NCBI GenBank assembly: GCA_038199375.1
Contig: JBBPZA010000097.1
Location: 1 to 42,079 of the forward strand
DNA: 42,079 nt
Origin: JBBPZA01 sp038199375
Lineage (GTDB): Bacteria > Actinomycetota > Thermoleophilia > Solirubrobacterales > Solirubrobacteraceae
Direction: 5' to 3'
Shown here: piece after piece, positions 8,073 to 15,289 of the stretch
Position numbering within the stretch: the stretch's first letter is position 1
Layout: every line of letters starts with the position of its first letter
The notes under the pieces: model-generated
Databases searched by the model: none
Told to the model about the DNA's origin: nothing
Seen by the model: only the letters and a program-made list of their open reading frames with translations
Position numbers and translations under genes: made by a program

Positions 8073-8238
8073 CAGTCGCGCAAATCAGCCGAATCGGCGG
8101 ATGGTGCTCTTCGCTCACTGCGCCTATTCTTGGTAGGACTGGTGGCGGTGCACGTTCGTCGCGCCCCTCATCGCCGGGCAAGGACGCAAAGCAGGCTTGG
8201 ATATCAAACGAGCGACGCAGCGATAGGGCAGGGTAACG

Positions 8239-10383
8239 GTGAGAACAAACCCGAATGAGTATCGTTCTACGCACCGGTGTTGCCTGTGGAAGGCGCTCGG
8301 GCTTTCATTGGTCCTTGTCGCGGCGCTGGCCCCTTCGGCGGGGGCCCAGGCGCCGCAGAATGCTGCGGTTCCCGGCCAGGGCGACCCGTCCGCCCTGCCC
8401 GCCTTTGAGAACGCCTCGTTTTCCCGAGATCCCAGTAACCCCAATCGGCTGGCCGTCGCCTATACCCAGGGCCGAGCGGCGGAGACGGGCGTCTCTGGGC
8501 CGTGGCCCTCGAAGGTCTGTGGGCTGGCGTTATCACAGGACGGCGGCGCCACGTGGACGGCGCAGGTCATCGCCGCCCCGAAGACGCCAGCTGACCCCCA
8601 GAATCCGGCGGCCCCGAGGCCCCCGCTCTTCGGAGCGCGTTTTAGCTTCCCGGAGGGCTATGACCGGTGTGGGTTATGGCATCGGCCCTTTGCCTCCCGG
8701 CCGGTGGTCGCCTTCGGGCCCGACGGAGCGCTCTATTACGTCTATATGCCGAGCGGTAGGGGTAGTGGAGGTGCAGGAAGTGACCGGCTTTTTATCATCC
8801 GCTCGAGCGACGGCGGCGCGACCTTTACCGATCCCAAGCTCGTCGATCCTCTGGTACCGGCCGCCGACGGCGATCATTTCTATTCGATCGCGGTTGACCA
8901 GACCACGGGGCCCCGGGGGCGGGTACACGTGACCTGGAACCGCTCGAAATCGGGCGAAAACAAGATCCTCACCGCCTTCTCTGATGACGGCGGCGCCACG
9001 TTTTCGGCGCCCAAGCGCCTGACTCCTTCCACTCAGGTCTATCCCGAGGGCGGGACCCGGACGGCGGTCGGCTCCGACGGGCGGGTCTATGTCTCCTGGT
9101 TTGACAAGACGATCTGGTATCCGTCATTCGGCCTTCGTCCGGGGACGTTGTACGTGGCCTCCTCGCGCGATCAGGGGGCGACTTTCAGCTCGCCGGTGGC
9201 GGTCGGGACCACGGGAGGCGGCATGTGCGGGCTACTGACGTGCGAGCTGCACTACGACACGCTGATCGACGTCCATGCGCTGGCGGCCGGCCCAGCACCA
9301 AGCCAGGTGCCGGGGGGCCCCGGCCAAGTCGTCCTGGGCTGGTATGACCGTCTGGTCGACGGGAGGTATCGGGTCTTCGCCGCGGTGTCCACCGACGGCG
9401 GAGCAAACTGGGCTCCCAGCCTGCTTTCGCCCAAATTCTTCGGGGTTCCTGCCGGCGGCGAGGGCAACGACCAGCACCGGCCCGGAGTGTCAGTGGCGCC
9501 CAACGGGCGCATCGACATCGCCTACTACGACCTCGCCCCTGACGCTCAGCAGAACGTCTACTCGATCTCCTCCTGCGACCGCGGACAGAGCTTCTCGGCC
9601 CCGACCAAGCTGACCACGGCCGCCTCGGACGCCAAGATCGGACCGCCAAGCTCGGGGGCGAGGATCTCGCTTGTCGGGGAGGTCTATGTCGCTTCTAGCA
9701 CCAGTCAGCTCGCGGCCGCCTGGACGGACACGCGCAACGGCACCACGCAGAGCAAACGGCAAGACGTCTTCTTTGGATCGCTCGAGGGTCGCTCATCCTG
9801 CGCCGGTGGGCCGCCTGGCCCCGACACCGGTCAGCCCCCACCCCCACCCCCGCCTGGCGGCGGTGGCGGGGCCCCCGGTCCCGATCCTGGTGGTGGCGGC
9901 GGCTCCGGTAGCAGCCCGGGTGGCGGGGGCTCGGGTCCCCGGCCGGGCGCTGCGGCAGCGCGTTGCGGCGATCTGACGCGGCCGCGCTCGAGTGTGAGCA
10001 AGCGCTCGCGGTTGACCCGCACCCGGGTGCTGTTCACTGGTCGCACGACCGATCGTGAGTGCACGCCCGATGGCCGCATTGTGCGCACCGAGCGCAAGCT
10101 GTCGCGAGTGGAGATCTCGGTGGCCACGCGTGAGGGGAAGCAGTGTCGCTTCCTGACCGCCAAGGGCACGCTGAGCAGCGCGCGCAGCTGCGCGCGCCCG
10201 GTGTGGCTGCGCGCCAAGACGGTCAGCTTCGACGCAAAGAAGGCAAAGACCTCGTGGAGGCTCGCACGGGCGGTCCGGCTGCCGGCCGGGCGCTACACGG
10301 TGATCGTGCGCGGCGTCGACCGCGACGGCAACGTCGAGGTCAAGAAGCGGCGCAGCAACCGGGCCACGCTGCGCGCGCGATGA
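8239..10383 (+). CDS. Secreted sialidase-like (BNR/Asp-box) propeller protein
   Basis: A 714-residue exported protein. It starts at GTG 8239 with an AGGG-type ribosome site, and a signal peptide ends near SAGA (residue 36). Six Asp-boxes of the form S-x-D-x-G-x-(S/T/N)-(F/W) are visible (SQDGGATW, SSDGGATF, SDDGGATF, SRDQGATF, STDGGANW, SCDRGQSF), the hallmark of a six-bladed sialidase-like beta-propeller. A catalytic Arg triad of true sialidases is not evident, so hydrolase activity is uncertain. A Pro/Gly-rich linker (about 530-570) leads to a basic 140-residue C-terminal module nearly identical in layout to the one in the next gene. The 166-nt upstream gap contains a GGACGCAAAGC stretch discussed in the findings. 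Confidence 0.85.
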   Translation: MRTNPNEYRSTHRCCLWKALGLSLVLVAALAPSAGAQAPQNAAVPGQGDPSALPAFENASFSRDPSNPNRLAVAYTQGRAAETGVSGPWPSKVCGLALSQDGGATWTAQVIAAPKTPADPQNPAAPRPPLFGARFSFPEGYDRCGLWHRPFASRPVVAFGPDGALYYVYMPSGRGSGGAGSDRLFIIRSSDGGATFTDPKLVDPLVPAADGDHFYSIAVDQTTGPRGRVHVTWNRSKSGENKILTAFSDDGGATFSAPKRLTPSTQVYPEGGTRTAVGSDGRVYVSWFDKTIWYPSFGLRPGTLYVASSRDQGATFSSPVAVGTTGGGMCGLLTCELHYDTLIDVHALAAGPAPSQVPGGPGQVVLGWYDRLVDGRYRVFAAVSTDGGANWAPSLLSPKFFGVPAGGEGNDQHRPGVSVAPNGRIDIAYYDLAPDAQQNVYSISSCDRGQSFSAPTKLTTAASDAKIGPPSSGARISLVGEVYVASSTSQLAAAWTDTRNGTTQSKRQDVFFGSLEGRSSCAGGPPGPDTGQPPPPPPPGGGGGAPGPDPGGGGGSGSSPGGGGSGPRPGAAAARCGDLTRPRSSVSKRSRLTRTRVLFTGRTTDRECTPDGRIVRTERKLSRVEISVATREGKQCRFLTAKGTLSSARSCARPVWLRAKTVSFDAKKAKTSWRLARAVRLPAGRYTVIVRGVDRDGNVEVKKRRSNRATLRAR
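9961..10380 (+). repeat. Shared C-terminal module, copy 1
   Basis: These 140 codons, from RCGDLTRPR to the stop, are homologous to 11565-11984. By hand alignment about 104 of 140 residues are identical without gaps. Conserved features are four Cys (in RCGD, REC, KCR/QCR and RSCARP), the SKRSRLTRTR block, FLTAKGTLS, TVSFDAKKA and the PAGRY/VRGVDRDGN end. The cysteines suggest two disulfides in a small extracellular beta domain. Confidence 0.85.
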
Positions 10384-10604
10384 TGGTTCTGAGCGGTGGG
10401 CTCGCGGGCCGCGAGCGCGATGCTGGGCACGCGCGCCAGGGATCCCCTGACCGCGGCGTCCAGGGACGACGGGTCTTCGCCGGCCTTGCTAGTCATCTAA
10501 TCGGCGCATCGCGGGCGCTGACTGGCTCGACCAGGAGGAAGGGGGCAGTCGTCTTGGCGCGTGGCTGGTTCGCTTGTCCGGCGGTGTGGCGCAGCGATCG
10601 TGAG

Positions 10605-11987
10605 ATGCGCCTGTTGTGGGTCCGAGCTGGTCTGCTCGTCGCCGTGCTCTGCGCCGGCCTGAGTCTTGCGGCAGCTTCTGCCCGGGCGGCGTTTCCCGGT
10701 CAGAACGGCCAGATTGCCTTTTCGAGCGATCGCGATGGCAATTCGGAGATCTATGTGATGGGCGTCGACGGTTCGGGCCAGACTCGCCTCACTGACAACG
10801 GGGGCGGTGACTTCCAGCCCGCTTTCTCCCCTGATGGGCGGACGATTGCCTTCGTGAGCACGCGTGATGGCCAGGGGGAGATCTACACGATGAATGCTGA
10901 CGGGTCGGGGCAGGCCAACCGCACGAACAGTCCGGGCGAGGACTTCGCGCCCGCCTTCTCGCCTGACGGGAGGATCGCCTTTTGGAGTAATCGCGACGGA
11001 AACCTCGACATCTATGTGATGAGCGGCGACGGGACGGGGCTGGCGCGGTTGACCAGCGACCCGGGCGCCGATGTCGACCCCGCCTTCTCGCCTGACGGGC
11101 GCAAGATCGCCTTCGTGAGGAACTCACAGATCTATGTGATGAACGCCGACGGGTCGGGGCAGACGCGCCTGACCACCAGCCCGCTGATCTATACCGCCCA
11201 GCCCAACTTCTCCCCCGATGGGGCCAGGATCGTCTTCGCGGGCAACTTTCAGATCTATGTCATGGGCAGCGACGGGTCAAACCCGACGCGTCTGACCGAC
11301 TCTGGCTTCAATGCCGCGCCGGCCTTCTCGCCCGATGGGAGAGAGATTGCCTTTCAAACCGACCGCGGCGGCAACCTAGAGATCAACATGATCGCCCCCG
11401 ATGGCAGCCACCCGGAGTACGGGCTGACTCGCAACCCGGCGTCAGACCTCGACCCCGACTGGGGAGTGCGGCCCGCCGCGCCCCCGCCCGCACCGCCAGG
11501 CGCCCAAGCCCCGGCTGGTGCTGGCGCCCCGGCCCCCGGACCGGCCCCGGGCACGGGGGCCTCGCGCTGCGGTGACGCTGCGCGGCCGCGGTCGAGTCTG
11601 AGCAAGCGCTCGCGGCTGACGCGCACCAGGATTCTGCTGTCGGGGCGCGCCACCGATCGTGAGTGCTCGCCCAACGGGCGCGCCGTGCGCAGCGAGCAAA
11701 AGCTCGCGCGGGTCGAGGTCTCGGTCGCTGTGCGCGCCGGCAAGAAGTGTCGCTTCCTAACCGCCAAGGGAACGCTGAGCGGCCCGCGCAGCTGCGCCCG
11801 CCCGCTCTGGCTGAAAACCAACACGGTCAGCTTTGACGCCAAGAAGGCAAACACCGCGTGGAAGTACGCACGAGCGGTCAAGCTGCCGGCCGGGCGCTAC
11901 AGCGTGGTCGTGCGCGGCGTCGACCGCGACGGCAACCTCGAGGCAAAGAAGCGCTCAAGCAACCGGGCCATGCTGCGCTTCAAGTAA
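10605..11987 (+). CDS. Secreted TolB/PD40-type beta-propeller protein
   Basis: A 460-residue exported protein. The ATG at 10605 gives a clean signal peptide (MRLLWVRAGLL... ending in SARA near residue 28); frame-open sequence further upstream is not convincing. Six tandem repeats of about 43 residues follow the pattern IAF-x-S-x-RDGN-x-(E/D)IYVM-x-x-DGSG-x-TRLT-x(5)-D-x-x-PAFSPDGR, typical of PD40/WD40-like TolB propellers and enough to close a six-bladed ring. A Pro/Ala linker leads to the C-terminal module shared with the preceding gene. There is no lipobox or TM helix besides the signal. It is probably cell-wall associated or secreted and binds a protein or carbohydrate; no catalytic residues are recognised. 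The 221-nt gap before it holds no gene. Confidence 0.85.
   Translation: MRLLWVRAGLLVAVLCAGLSLAAASARAAFPGQNGQIAFSSDRDGNSEIYVMGVDGSGQTRLTDNGGGDFQPAFSPDGRTIAFVSTRDGQGEIYTMNADGSGQANRTNSPGEDFAPAFSPDGRIAFWSNRDGNLDIYVMSGDGTGLARLTSDPGADVDPAFSPDGRKIAFVRNSQIYVMNADGSGQTRLTTSPLIYTAQPNFSPDGARIVFAGNFQIYVMGSDGSNPTRLTDSGFNAAPAFSPDGREIAFQTDRGGNLEINMIAPDGSHPEYGLTRNPASDLDPDWGVRPAAPPPAPPGAQAPAGAGAPAPGPAPGTGASRCGDAARPRSSLSKRSRLTRTRILLSGRATDRECSPNGRAVRSEQKLARVEVSVAVRAGKKCRFLTAKGTLSGPRSCARPLWLKTNTVSFDAKKANTAWKYARAVKLPAGRYSVVVRGVDRDGNLEAKKRSSNRAMLRFK
11565..11984 (+). repeat. Shared C-terminal module, copy 2
   Basis: This is the second copy of the 140-codon module described at 9961-10380, with the same length, the same four cysteines and the same order of conserved blocks. 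Most differences are conservative (Lys/Arg, Ile/Val, Ser/Thr). The two copies sit on propellers of different families, so the module has been joined to, or kept with, unrelated partners. Confidence 0.85.
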
Positions 11988-12568
11988 CACCGCCCGCGGC
12001 TTGCTCCCCCGAGGCAGTCCCACTCCGCACGGCGCTCTACGAGGCGGCGCGCTCCTCCCTCTCTGGACGGCACTCTGCGAGGCCGCGCGATCCTCGCCGT
12101 GAGCGCGGATCAGAACGATTGCATAGCTCGAGAGATCTCCGGAACCCTCGTGAAGACCGTTCAGCCAAGCGTTCCCCTCCGCGCGCCGAATTTCGCGCTC
12201 CGCAATGGCGCACGAGACTCGAACCCAACGACACCAAGAAGAGGAGGAAGCGCCCGTGTGGCGCTTCCTCATCACCCGGGCCCGCTCCCGCTTCCGGCGG
12301 CAAACGAGCGTCACGGTAACCAGACGCCTCGCACTCGCTTGGGACGAGCTCCGAGCGTCTGCGACCACGTCGCCCGGACTCTCGCTCCTTCAGCGGAATG
12401 CGGGAGCCGACAACTTGCCAGCCGCGCGCTCGGACGTCGTCCGAAGCGCTAGGGCGCGCCGACGACGAGTGCGCGACTGCTTCGTGGCCAATCCGATGAC
12501 GTTGCCATTCGTGCTCGGGGTGACTGCTCTGCGCCCGAGCCGATAGTGACGGCTGGGGGCGTCGGCCC
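11988..12568. other. Gene-poor interval with a perfect hairpin
   Basis: No supported gene occurs in this 581-nt gap. Open frames exist on both strands but lack family similarity, ribosome sites and normal codon bias. The only clear structure is the hairpin at 12244-12270. A tRNA-like T-arm sequence on the minus strand near 12205-12230 does not fold into a full tRNA. Confidence 0.5.
12244..12270. terminator. Perfect 11-bp stem-loop, possible terminator
   Basis: GAGGAAGCGCC (12244-12254) pairs perfectly with GGCGCTTCCTC (12260-12270) around a 5-nt loop. There is no U-run on either side, so it would be a non-canonical terminator; it could serve the plus-strand propeller genes or the minus-strand gene ending at 12569. 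Confidence 0.45.
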
Positions 12569-12862
12569 CTAGCTCCTGACGTCGACCGCGACCTCGTAGG
12601 TCTCGACCGACGTGCGGCGGCCCATGCCCTCGCTCGGCGGGCTCATCGAGTTCAAGACCTCATCACCCTTTCGTAGGTCCTCCTCGGTCTCGAACAGGCC
12701 GATCCCCAGCCCGCGGCCGTTCTCTGGGTCGATGAGCAACACGAAACCCTTGGCGGGCACGCCCTCAGGCGGCCCTGACTCCGCCCGGGAGCTGATTTCC
12801 TGGGCGTTTTGCCGGATGGCATCGGCTTCGCCGCCTTCGAACCTTGCTACTCGCGCGTACAT
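12569..12862 (-). CDS. Small ABM-like (dimeric alpha-beta barrel) protein
   Basis: A 97-residue protein beginning MYARVARFEGG and containing KGFVLLIDPENGRGLGIGLFETEEDL and a C-terminal SVETYEVAVDV strand. This resembles the small ferredoxin-like alpha-beta barrel fold of antibiotic-biosynthesis-monooxygenase (ABM) and stress-responsive proteins, which usually act as dimers on small aromatic or reactive molecules. No catalytic residue is identifiable. The ATG at 12862 is preferred to the GTG at 12877 because GGAAGGGA lies directly upstream. A TAGGGT -10-like box is further upstream, and the OsmC gene is divergent. Confidence 0.65.
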   Translation of the reverse strand: MYARVARFEGGEADAIRQNAQEISSRAESGPPEGVPAKGFVLLIDPENGRGLGIGLFETEEDLRKGDEVLNSMSPPSEGMGRRTSVETYEVAVDVRS

Positions 12863-13073
12863 GACATCCCTTCCCACGTTGACTTGGACGCATCGACCCT
12901 ATCCGGTCGGAGAGCGCCGGAAAGCCGTGGCGGCGCGCGTGCTCCATGGCGCGATGGACACCCCAACGGCTTGAGCGCTGCTGTTCCCGGCACGAACCGA
13001 TAACACCGGCGCACCGCGCGCCGGCTCCCGCTTGGGACGAGAAGCCGCCGCGGCAAGGCCAGTGAGTGGAACA

Positions 13074-13105
13074 GTCGCTCCTTGCCCACGAGAAGCAAGA
13101 GCGAC
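13074..13105. repeat. Stem-loop upstream of the OsmC promoter
   Basis: GTCGCTC-C-TTGC (13074-13085) pairs with GCAA-GAGCGAC (13095-13105), leaving one bulged C. It ends 8 nt before the OsmC -10 box, so it could be an operator covering the -35 region. Confidence 0.45.
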
Positions 13106-13112
13106 GCCGATC

Positions 13113-13118
13113 TAATAT
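13113..13118 (+). promoter_or_regulatory. -10 box for a leaderless OsmC transcript
   Basis: TAATAT lies 7 nt before the GTG at 13126, the spacing expected if transcription starts at the first base of the start codon. No Shine-Dalgarno sequence precedes the GTG. Confidence 0.5.
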
Positions 13119-13125
13119 CTCGCTC

Positions 13126-13632
13126 GTGCAGCGCGACGAGCTGAGGGCGATGCAGGCGCCGCTCAAAGAGCGCTACACCAACGAGCCCGAGGCCGCGCTG
13201 GTCACCTTGTCGGCGAGCGGCACCCTCGGAGAGCATGTGTCGTGCTCGGTGCAGACCGGGCGCGCGATCGCTGAGGCCGGGCTTCACCCGGCAACTGGCG
13301 GCGACGGGTCGCTTTTGTGCTCCGGTGACATGCTGCTCGAGGCGCTGGTCGCCTGCGCCGGGGTCACGCTGCGGGCGGTCGCGACTTCGCTGGGAATCTC
13401 CGTGGCGTCCGGGAGCGTGCGCGCCGAAGGAGACCTCGACTTCCGCGGCACGCTGGGCGTCGAGCGCGAAGCACCGGTGGGCTTCTCGGCGATCCGCCTG
13501 TCCTTCGAGCTCGACACCGACGCCGATGACCAGCAACTCGCCACGCTGGTAAAGCTCACCGAACGCTACTGCGTCGTCTACCAGACGCTTGCTGGCGCCC
13601 CGGGCCTCTCCACCATCCTCGCCACCGGATAA
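13126..13632 (+). CDS. OsmC family peroxiredoxin-like protein
   Basis: A 168-residue OsmC/Ohr-superfamily protein. The two family cysteines are present: one in ALVACAGVTLRAVA at the start of the central helix, one in LTERYCVVYQTL. They form the thiol centre that reduces organic or fatty-acid hydroperoxides in this superfamily. The N-terminus RDELRAMQAPLKERY matches OsmC-like proteins that begin in this way, supporting the GTG at 13126 rather than the longer frame from 13066. A TAATAT box 7 nt upstream suggests leaderless expression. It is divergent from the ABM-like gene; both could belong to oxidative or chemical stress responses. Confidence 0.85.
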   Translation: MQRDELRAMQAPLKERYTNEPEAALVTLSASGTLGEHVSCSVQTGRAIAEAGLHPATGGDGSLLCSGDMLLEALVACAGVTLRAVATSLGISVASGSVRAEGDLDFRGTLGVEREAPVGFSAIRLSFELDTDADDQQLATLVKLTERYCVVYQTLAGAPGLSTILATG

Positions 13633-14260
13633 GGCAAGACGCGCGGCGTAATCGACGCTGCGTTCGCCCTGGAGCGGGAATGAGGGCATGGGACGGTCGG
13701 CGCTGTGACGCACGCCTGCACGCCGAATCGCGCCGGCGTTCGCGCCTCACGCGCTGTTGCTTCTTGACGGATGCAGGCGTCCCCGCTGGCGCCGCCGAGG
13801 CGCCTCCTCTGGACGAAATGCGAGCGTCTCCGTCGGCGCTCAACAGACGCCCGCTCGGGACGACGTGCGAGAGTGCCGAGCGGCCGGGCTCCCGCTCCCG
13901 CTCGTCGCGCGAAGCGGGAGCGGACCCGCTGTAAGTACGGTGCGGCGGCGCTGATCGCCGTTCTGCTGTTCTCGGAGCCGACAGTCGGGAACCTCGCCCC
14001 CGCCCGTCATGCGATCACCCCAGAGGAGGTGCGCCAGGTCAACGACGGCGATCGCGTCGTGATATCGCAACCCACGGCCGCGCGGCCGCGCGTCGAAGGT
14101 CTGTGCTCATGATCGGCCCTACGCACGGTGGACGAATTCTCACCGTCGTGCTAATCCGGAGCCCGTCGACTCCGGCGCGTGGCAGGCGCACCGCGTGGGA
14201 GGCGAGCCCTGCACACGCCAGCCGCTACCGCCGCGATCGCTAGATGAGCATCATGTAGGG
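13633..14260. other. Gene-poor interval
   Basis: This 628-nt stretch has no gene I can support. An open frame on the plus strand around 13930-14112 has a short hydrophobic run (GAAALIAVLLF) but no start context or similarity. A strong hairpin occurs at 13892-13923. GGGACGA/CGAGAG words similar to those in the 2973-3045 hairpin recur near 13857-13876. Confidence 0.4.
13892..13923. terminator. Perfect 11-bp stem-loop
   Basis: CCGCTCCCGCT (13892-13902) pairs exactly with AGCGGGAGCGG (13913-13923) around a 10-nt loop. It has no U-tract. It could be a non-canonical terminator or a palindromic repeat; its distance from OsmC (260 nt) weakens the terminator reading. Confidence 0.35.
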
Positions 14261-14443
14261 ATGCGGCACGACGAAGAGATCACATCCGACGAGCTCGACG
14301 CTGTCCTCAACGAGGCTGAAACGCTGAGCGTCACCCGGCCCGCAGACGGCACCGAAGTGCGCCTGTACGTCGCGGTCGACGCCCACACGATGCAGGAACT
14401 CGAACAGCGAGCGGCTGCTAGAGCACCGACCTCAACGCCGTAG
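14261..14443 (+). CDS. Small hypothetical protein, possible truncated antitoxin
   Basis: A 60-residue acidic protein: an EITSDELDAVLNEAETL helix followed by EVRLYVAVDAHTMQELEQRAAAR, which looks like the strand-helix start of a ribbon-helix-helix DNA-binding domain and then breaks off in APTSTP. It might be a C-terminally shortened antitoxin of the CopG/VapB type. No toxin gene accompanies it. The start is uncertain: ATG 14261 follows GTAGGG directly, with an open frame back to 14195. The gene may be a remnant. Confidence 0.35.
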   Translation: MRHDEEITSDELDAVLNEAETLSVTRPADGTEVRLYVAVDAHTMQELEQRAAARAPTSTP

Positions 14444-14521
14444 CAGCCGAGGCGTCCCCTCGCCAAGCCCGCACGTCCTCGCTCCGCACGGGGACGAGGC
14501 GCTACGACCTCTCTCGGATCG

Positions 14522-14552
14522 GGCTTTCGCTCTGACCGGTGATGCGAAAGCC
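14522..14552. repeat. Stem-loop before the AbrB-Doc operon
   Basis: GGCTTTCGC (14522-14530) pairs with GCGAAAGCC (14544-14552) around a 13-nt loop. It lies 36 nt upstream of the AbrB promoter and could insulate the TA operon from upstream transcription. Confidence 0.4.
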
Positions 14553-14587
14553 GCGTGGGGTGATTACGGCCAGATTTCGGATATCCG

Positions 14588-14601
14588 CGTGTATACTCAC
14601 G
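14588..14601 (+). promoter_or_regulatory. AbrB-Doc promoter with overlapping palindrome
   Basis: The -10 box TATACT (14592-14597) is flanked by CGTG and CACG, giving CGTG-TATACT-CACG, a short dyad over the promoter core. The GTG start at 14604 follows 6 nt after the hexamer, so the transcript is probably leaderless. The dyad is a plausible site for autorepression by the AbrB-type antitoxin. Confidence 0.5.
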
Positions 14602-14603
14602 CT

Positions 14604-14858
14604 GTGAAGATTTTCAAGGTCCGCCGGGTCGGCAATAGCAACGTGGTGTCGATCCCTCGGGAGCTCGAGGCGCGTGGCTACACACCGGGAACGTCGGTGT
14701 TGGTCGAGGAGCTCGAGGGCGGCGAGCTGCGCATCATGCCGACCGAGCAGGTGCGCGATCGCATCCGCGATGTCGGGCGGCGCGTGGTTGCAGAGCACAC
14801 GGAGGCACTTAGGACTCTCGCCGAGCACGATCCCGGCAGCGACTTCGCCCACCAGTAG
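14604..14858 (+). CDS. AbrB/SpoVT-type antitoxin of a Doc module
   Basis: An 84-residue antitoxin. The N-terminal swapped-hairpin DNA-binding domain reads VKIFKVRRVGNSNVVSIPRELEARGY and GTSVLVEELEGGELRIMP, the pattern of AbrB/MazE-like proteins. The C-terminal helix (QVRDRIRDVGRRVVAEHTEALRTLAEHD) would wrap and neutralise the toxin. The GTG at 14604 is chosen because AbrB domains begin at this point and because a TATACT -10 box ends 6 nt before it. The toxin gene starts 6 nt after the stop, so the two are cotranscribed. The complex probably represses its own promoter. Confidence 0.8.
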   Translation: MKIFKVRRVGNSNVVSIPRELEARGYTPGTSVLVEELEGGELRIMPTEQVRDRIRDVGRRVVAEHTEALRTLAEHDPGSDFAHQ

Positions 14859-14864
14859 CGCTTC

Positions 14865-15272
14865 GTGGACGACCCGGTCGAGGGTGAGCCGGTCTATCTC
14901 GAGCTCGCCGACGCATTGGAGTTGTATGCGGCGATCATCGGCGCTACGGCCACCGAGGCCGGCAACCAGCTTCGCGAACGAGCGGGCCTCGAGAGCGCAC
15001 TTGGGCGACCGCGTGCCTACGCTCACTACGAGGAGGCCGACCTCGCGCTGCAAGCCGCGGTACTCGCGCACGGGATTGCCGAGAGCCAGACGTTCATCGA
15101 CGGCAACAAGCGCGTCGCGCTCGTCGCGATGCTCACCTTCCTCGAGATCAACGGCTACCGCGTGGAAGCTCCGGATTCGGAACTTGCGGCCTGGATCCTC
15201 AGCTTGAGCGCCGGCGCCACCCCCGCGCAGCTTGGAAAGATCTTGCGCGATCGCTTGCGAGCGATTCCGTAG
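14865..15272 (+). CDS. Doc-like (death-on-curing, Fic fold) toxin
   Basis: A 135-residue Doc-family protein starting at GTG 14865. Family features are the N-terminal VYLELADALELYAAIIG helix, the GLESALGRPRAYAHYEEADL segment and the Fic-like core at 70-83. The core reads GIAESQTFIDGNKR, where Doc proteins have H-x-F-x-(D/x)-(G/A)-N-K-R. The first position is Gln75 instead of the catalytic His, while Phe77, Asp79, Gly80, Asn81, Lys82 and Arg83 are kept. Classical Doc phosphorylates EF-Tu and needs that His, so activity here is uncertain: it may be an inactive variant or a subfamily with altered chemistry. The protein lies directly behind its AbrB-type antitoxin. Confidence 0.85.
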   Translation: MDDPVEGEPVYLELADALELYAAIIGATATEAGNQLRERAGLESALGRPRAYAHYEEADLALQAAVLAHGIAESQTFIDGNKRVALVAMLTFLEINGYRVEAPDSELAAWILSLSAGATPAQLGKILRDRLRAIP

Positions 15273-15289
15273 TTCGCGCTCGCGAGGTG

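Noticed and set aside
9835..9950. Tandem simple repeats in the Pro/Gly linker as a CRISPR or minisatellite
   Set aside because: They encode an in-frame Pro/Gly linker between domains, with irregular units and no spacers.
8239..10383. Calling the Asp-box protein a true sialidase (NanH)
   Set aside because: The catalytic Arg triad and Tyr/Glu pair are not evident; Asp-boxes alone only show the propeller fold.
10143..10604. N-terminal extension of the TolB-like protein reaching into the preceding gene
   Set aside because: It overlaps the previous coding region by 240 nt, is Arg-rich and without similarity; the signal peptide begins cleanly at 10605.
12200..12320. tRNA-like T-arm (GGGTTCGAGTC) on the minus strand near a strong hairpin
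   Set aside because: The T-stem pairs poorly, the acceptor 3' half GCGCCAT has no matching 5' half upstream, and no D or anticodon arm can be drawn; at most a decayed tRNA end.
13771..14112. Plus-strand open frame with a hydrophobic stretch
   Set aside because: No ribosome site, no similarity, and it spans a perfect hairpin; codon use looks random.
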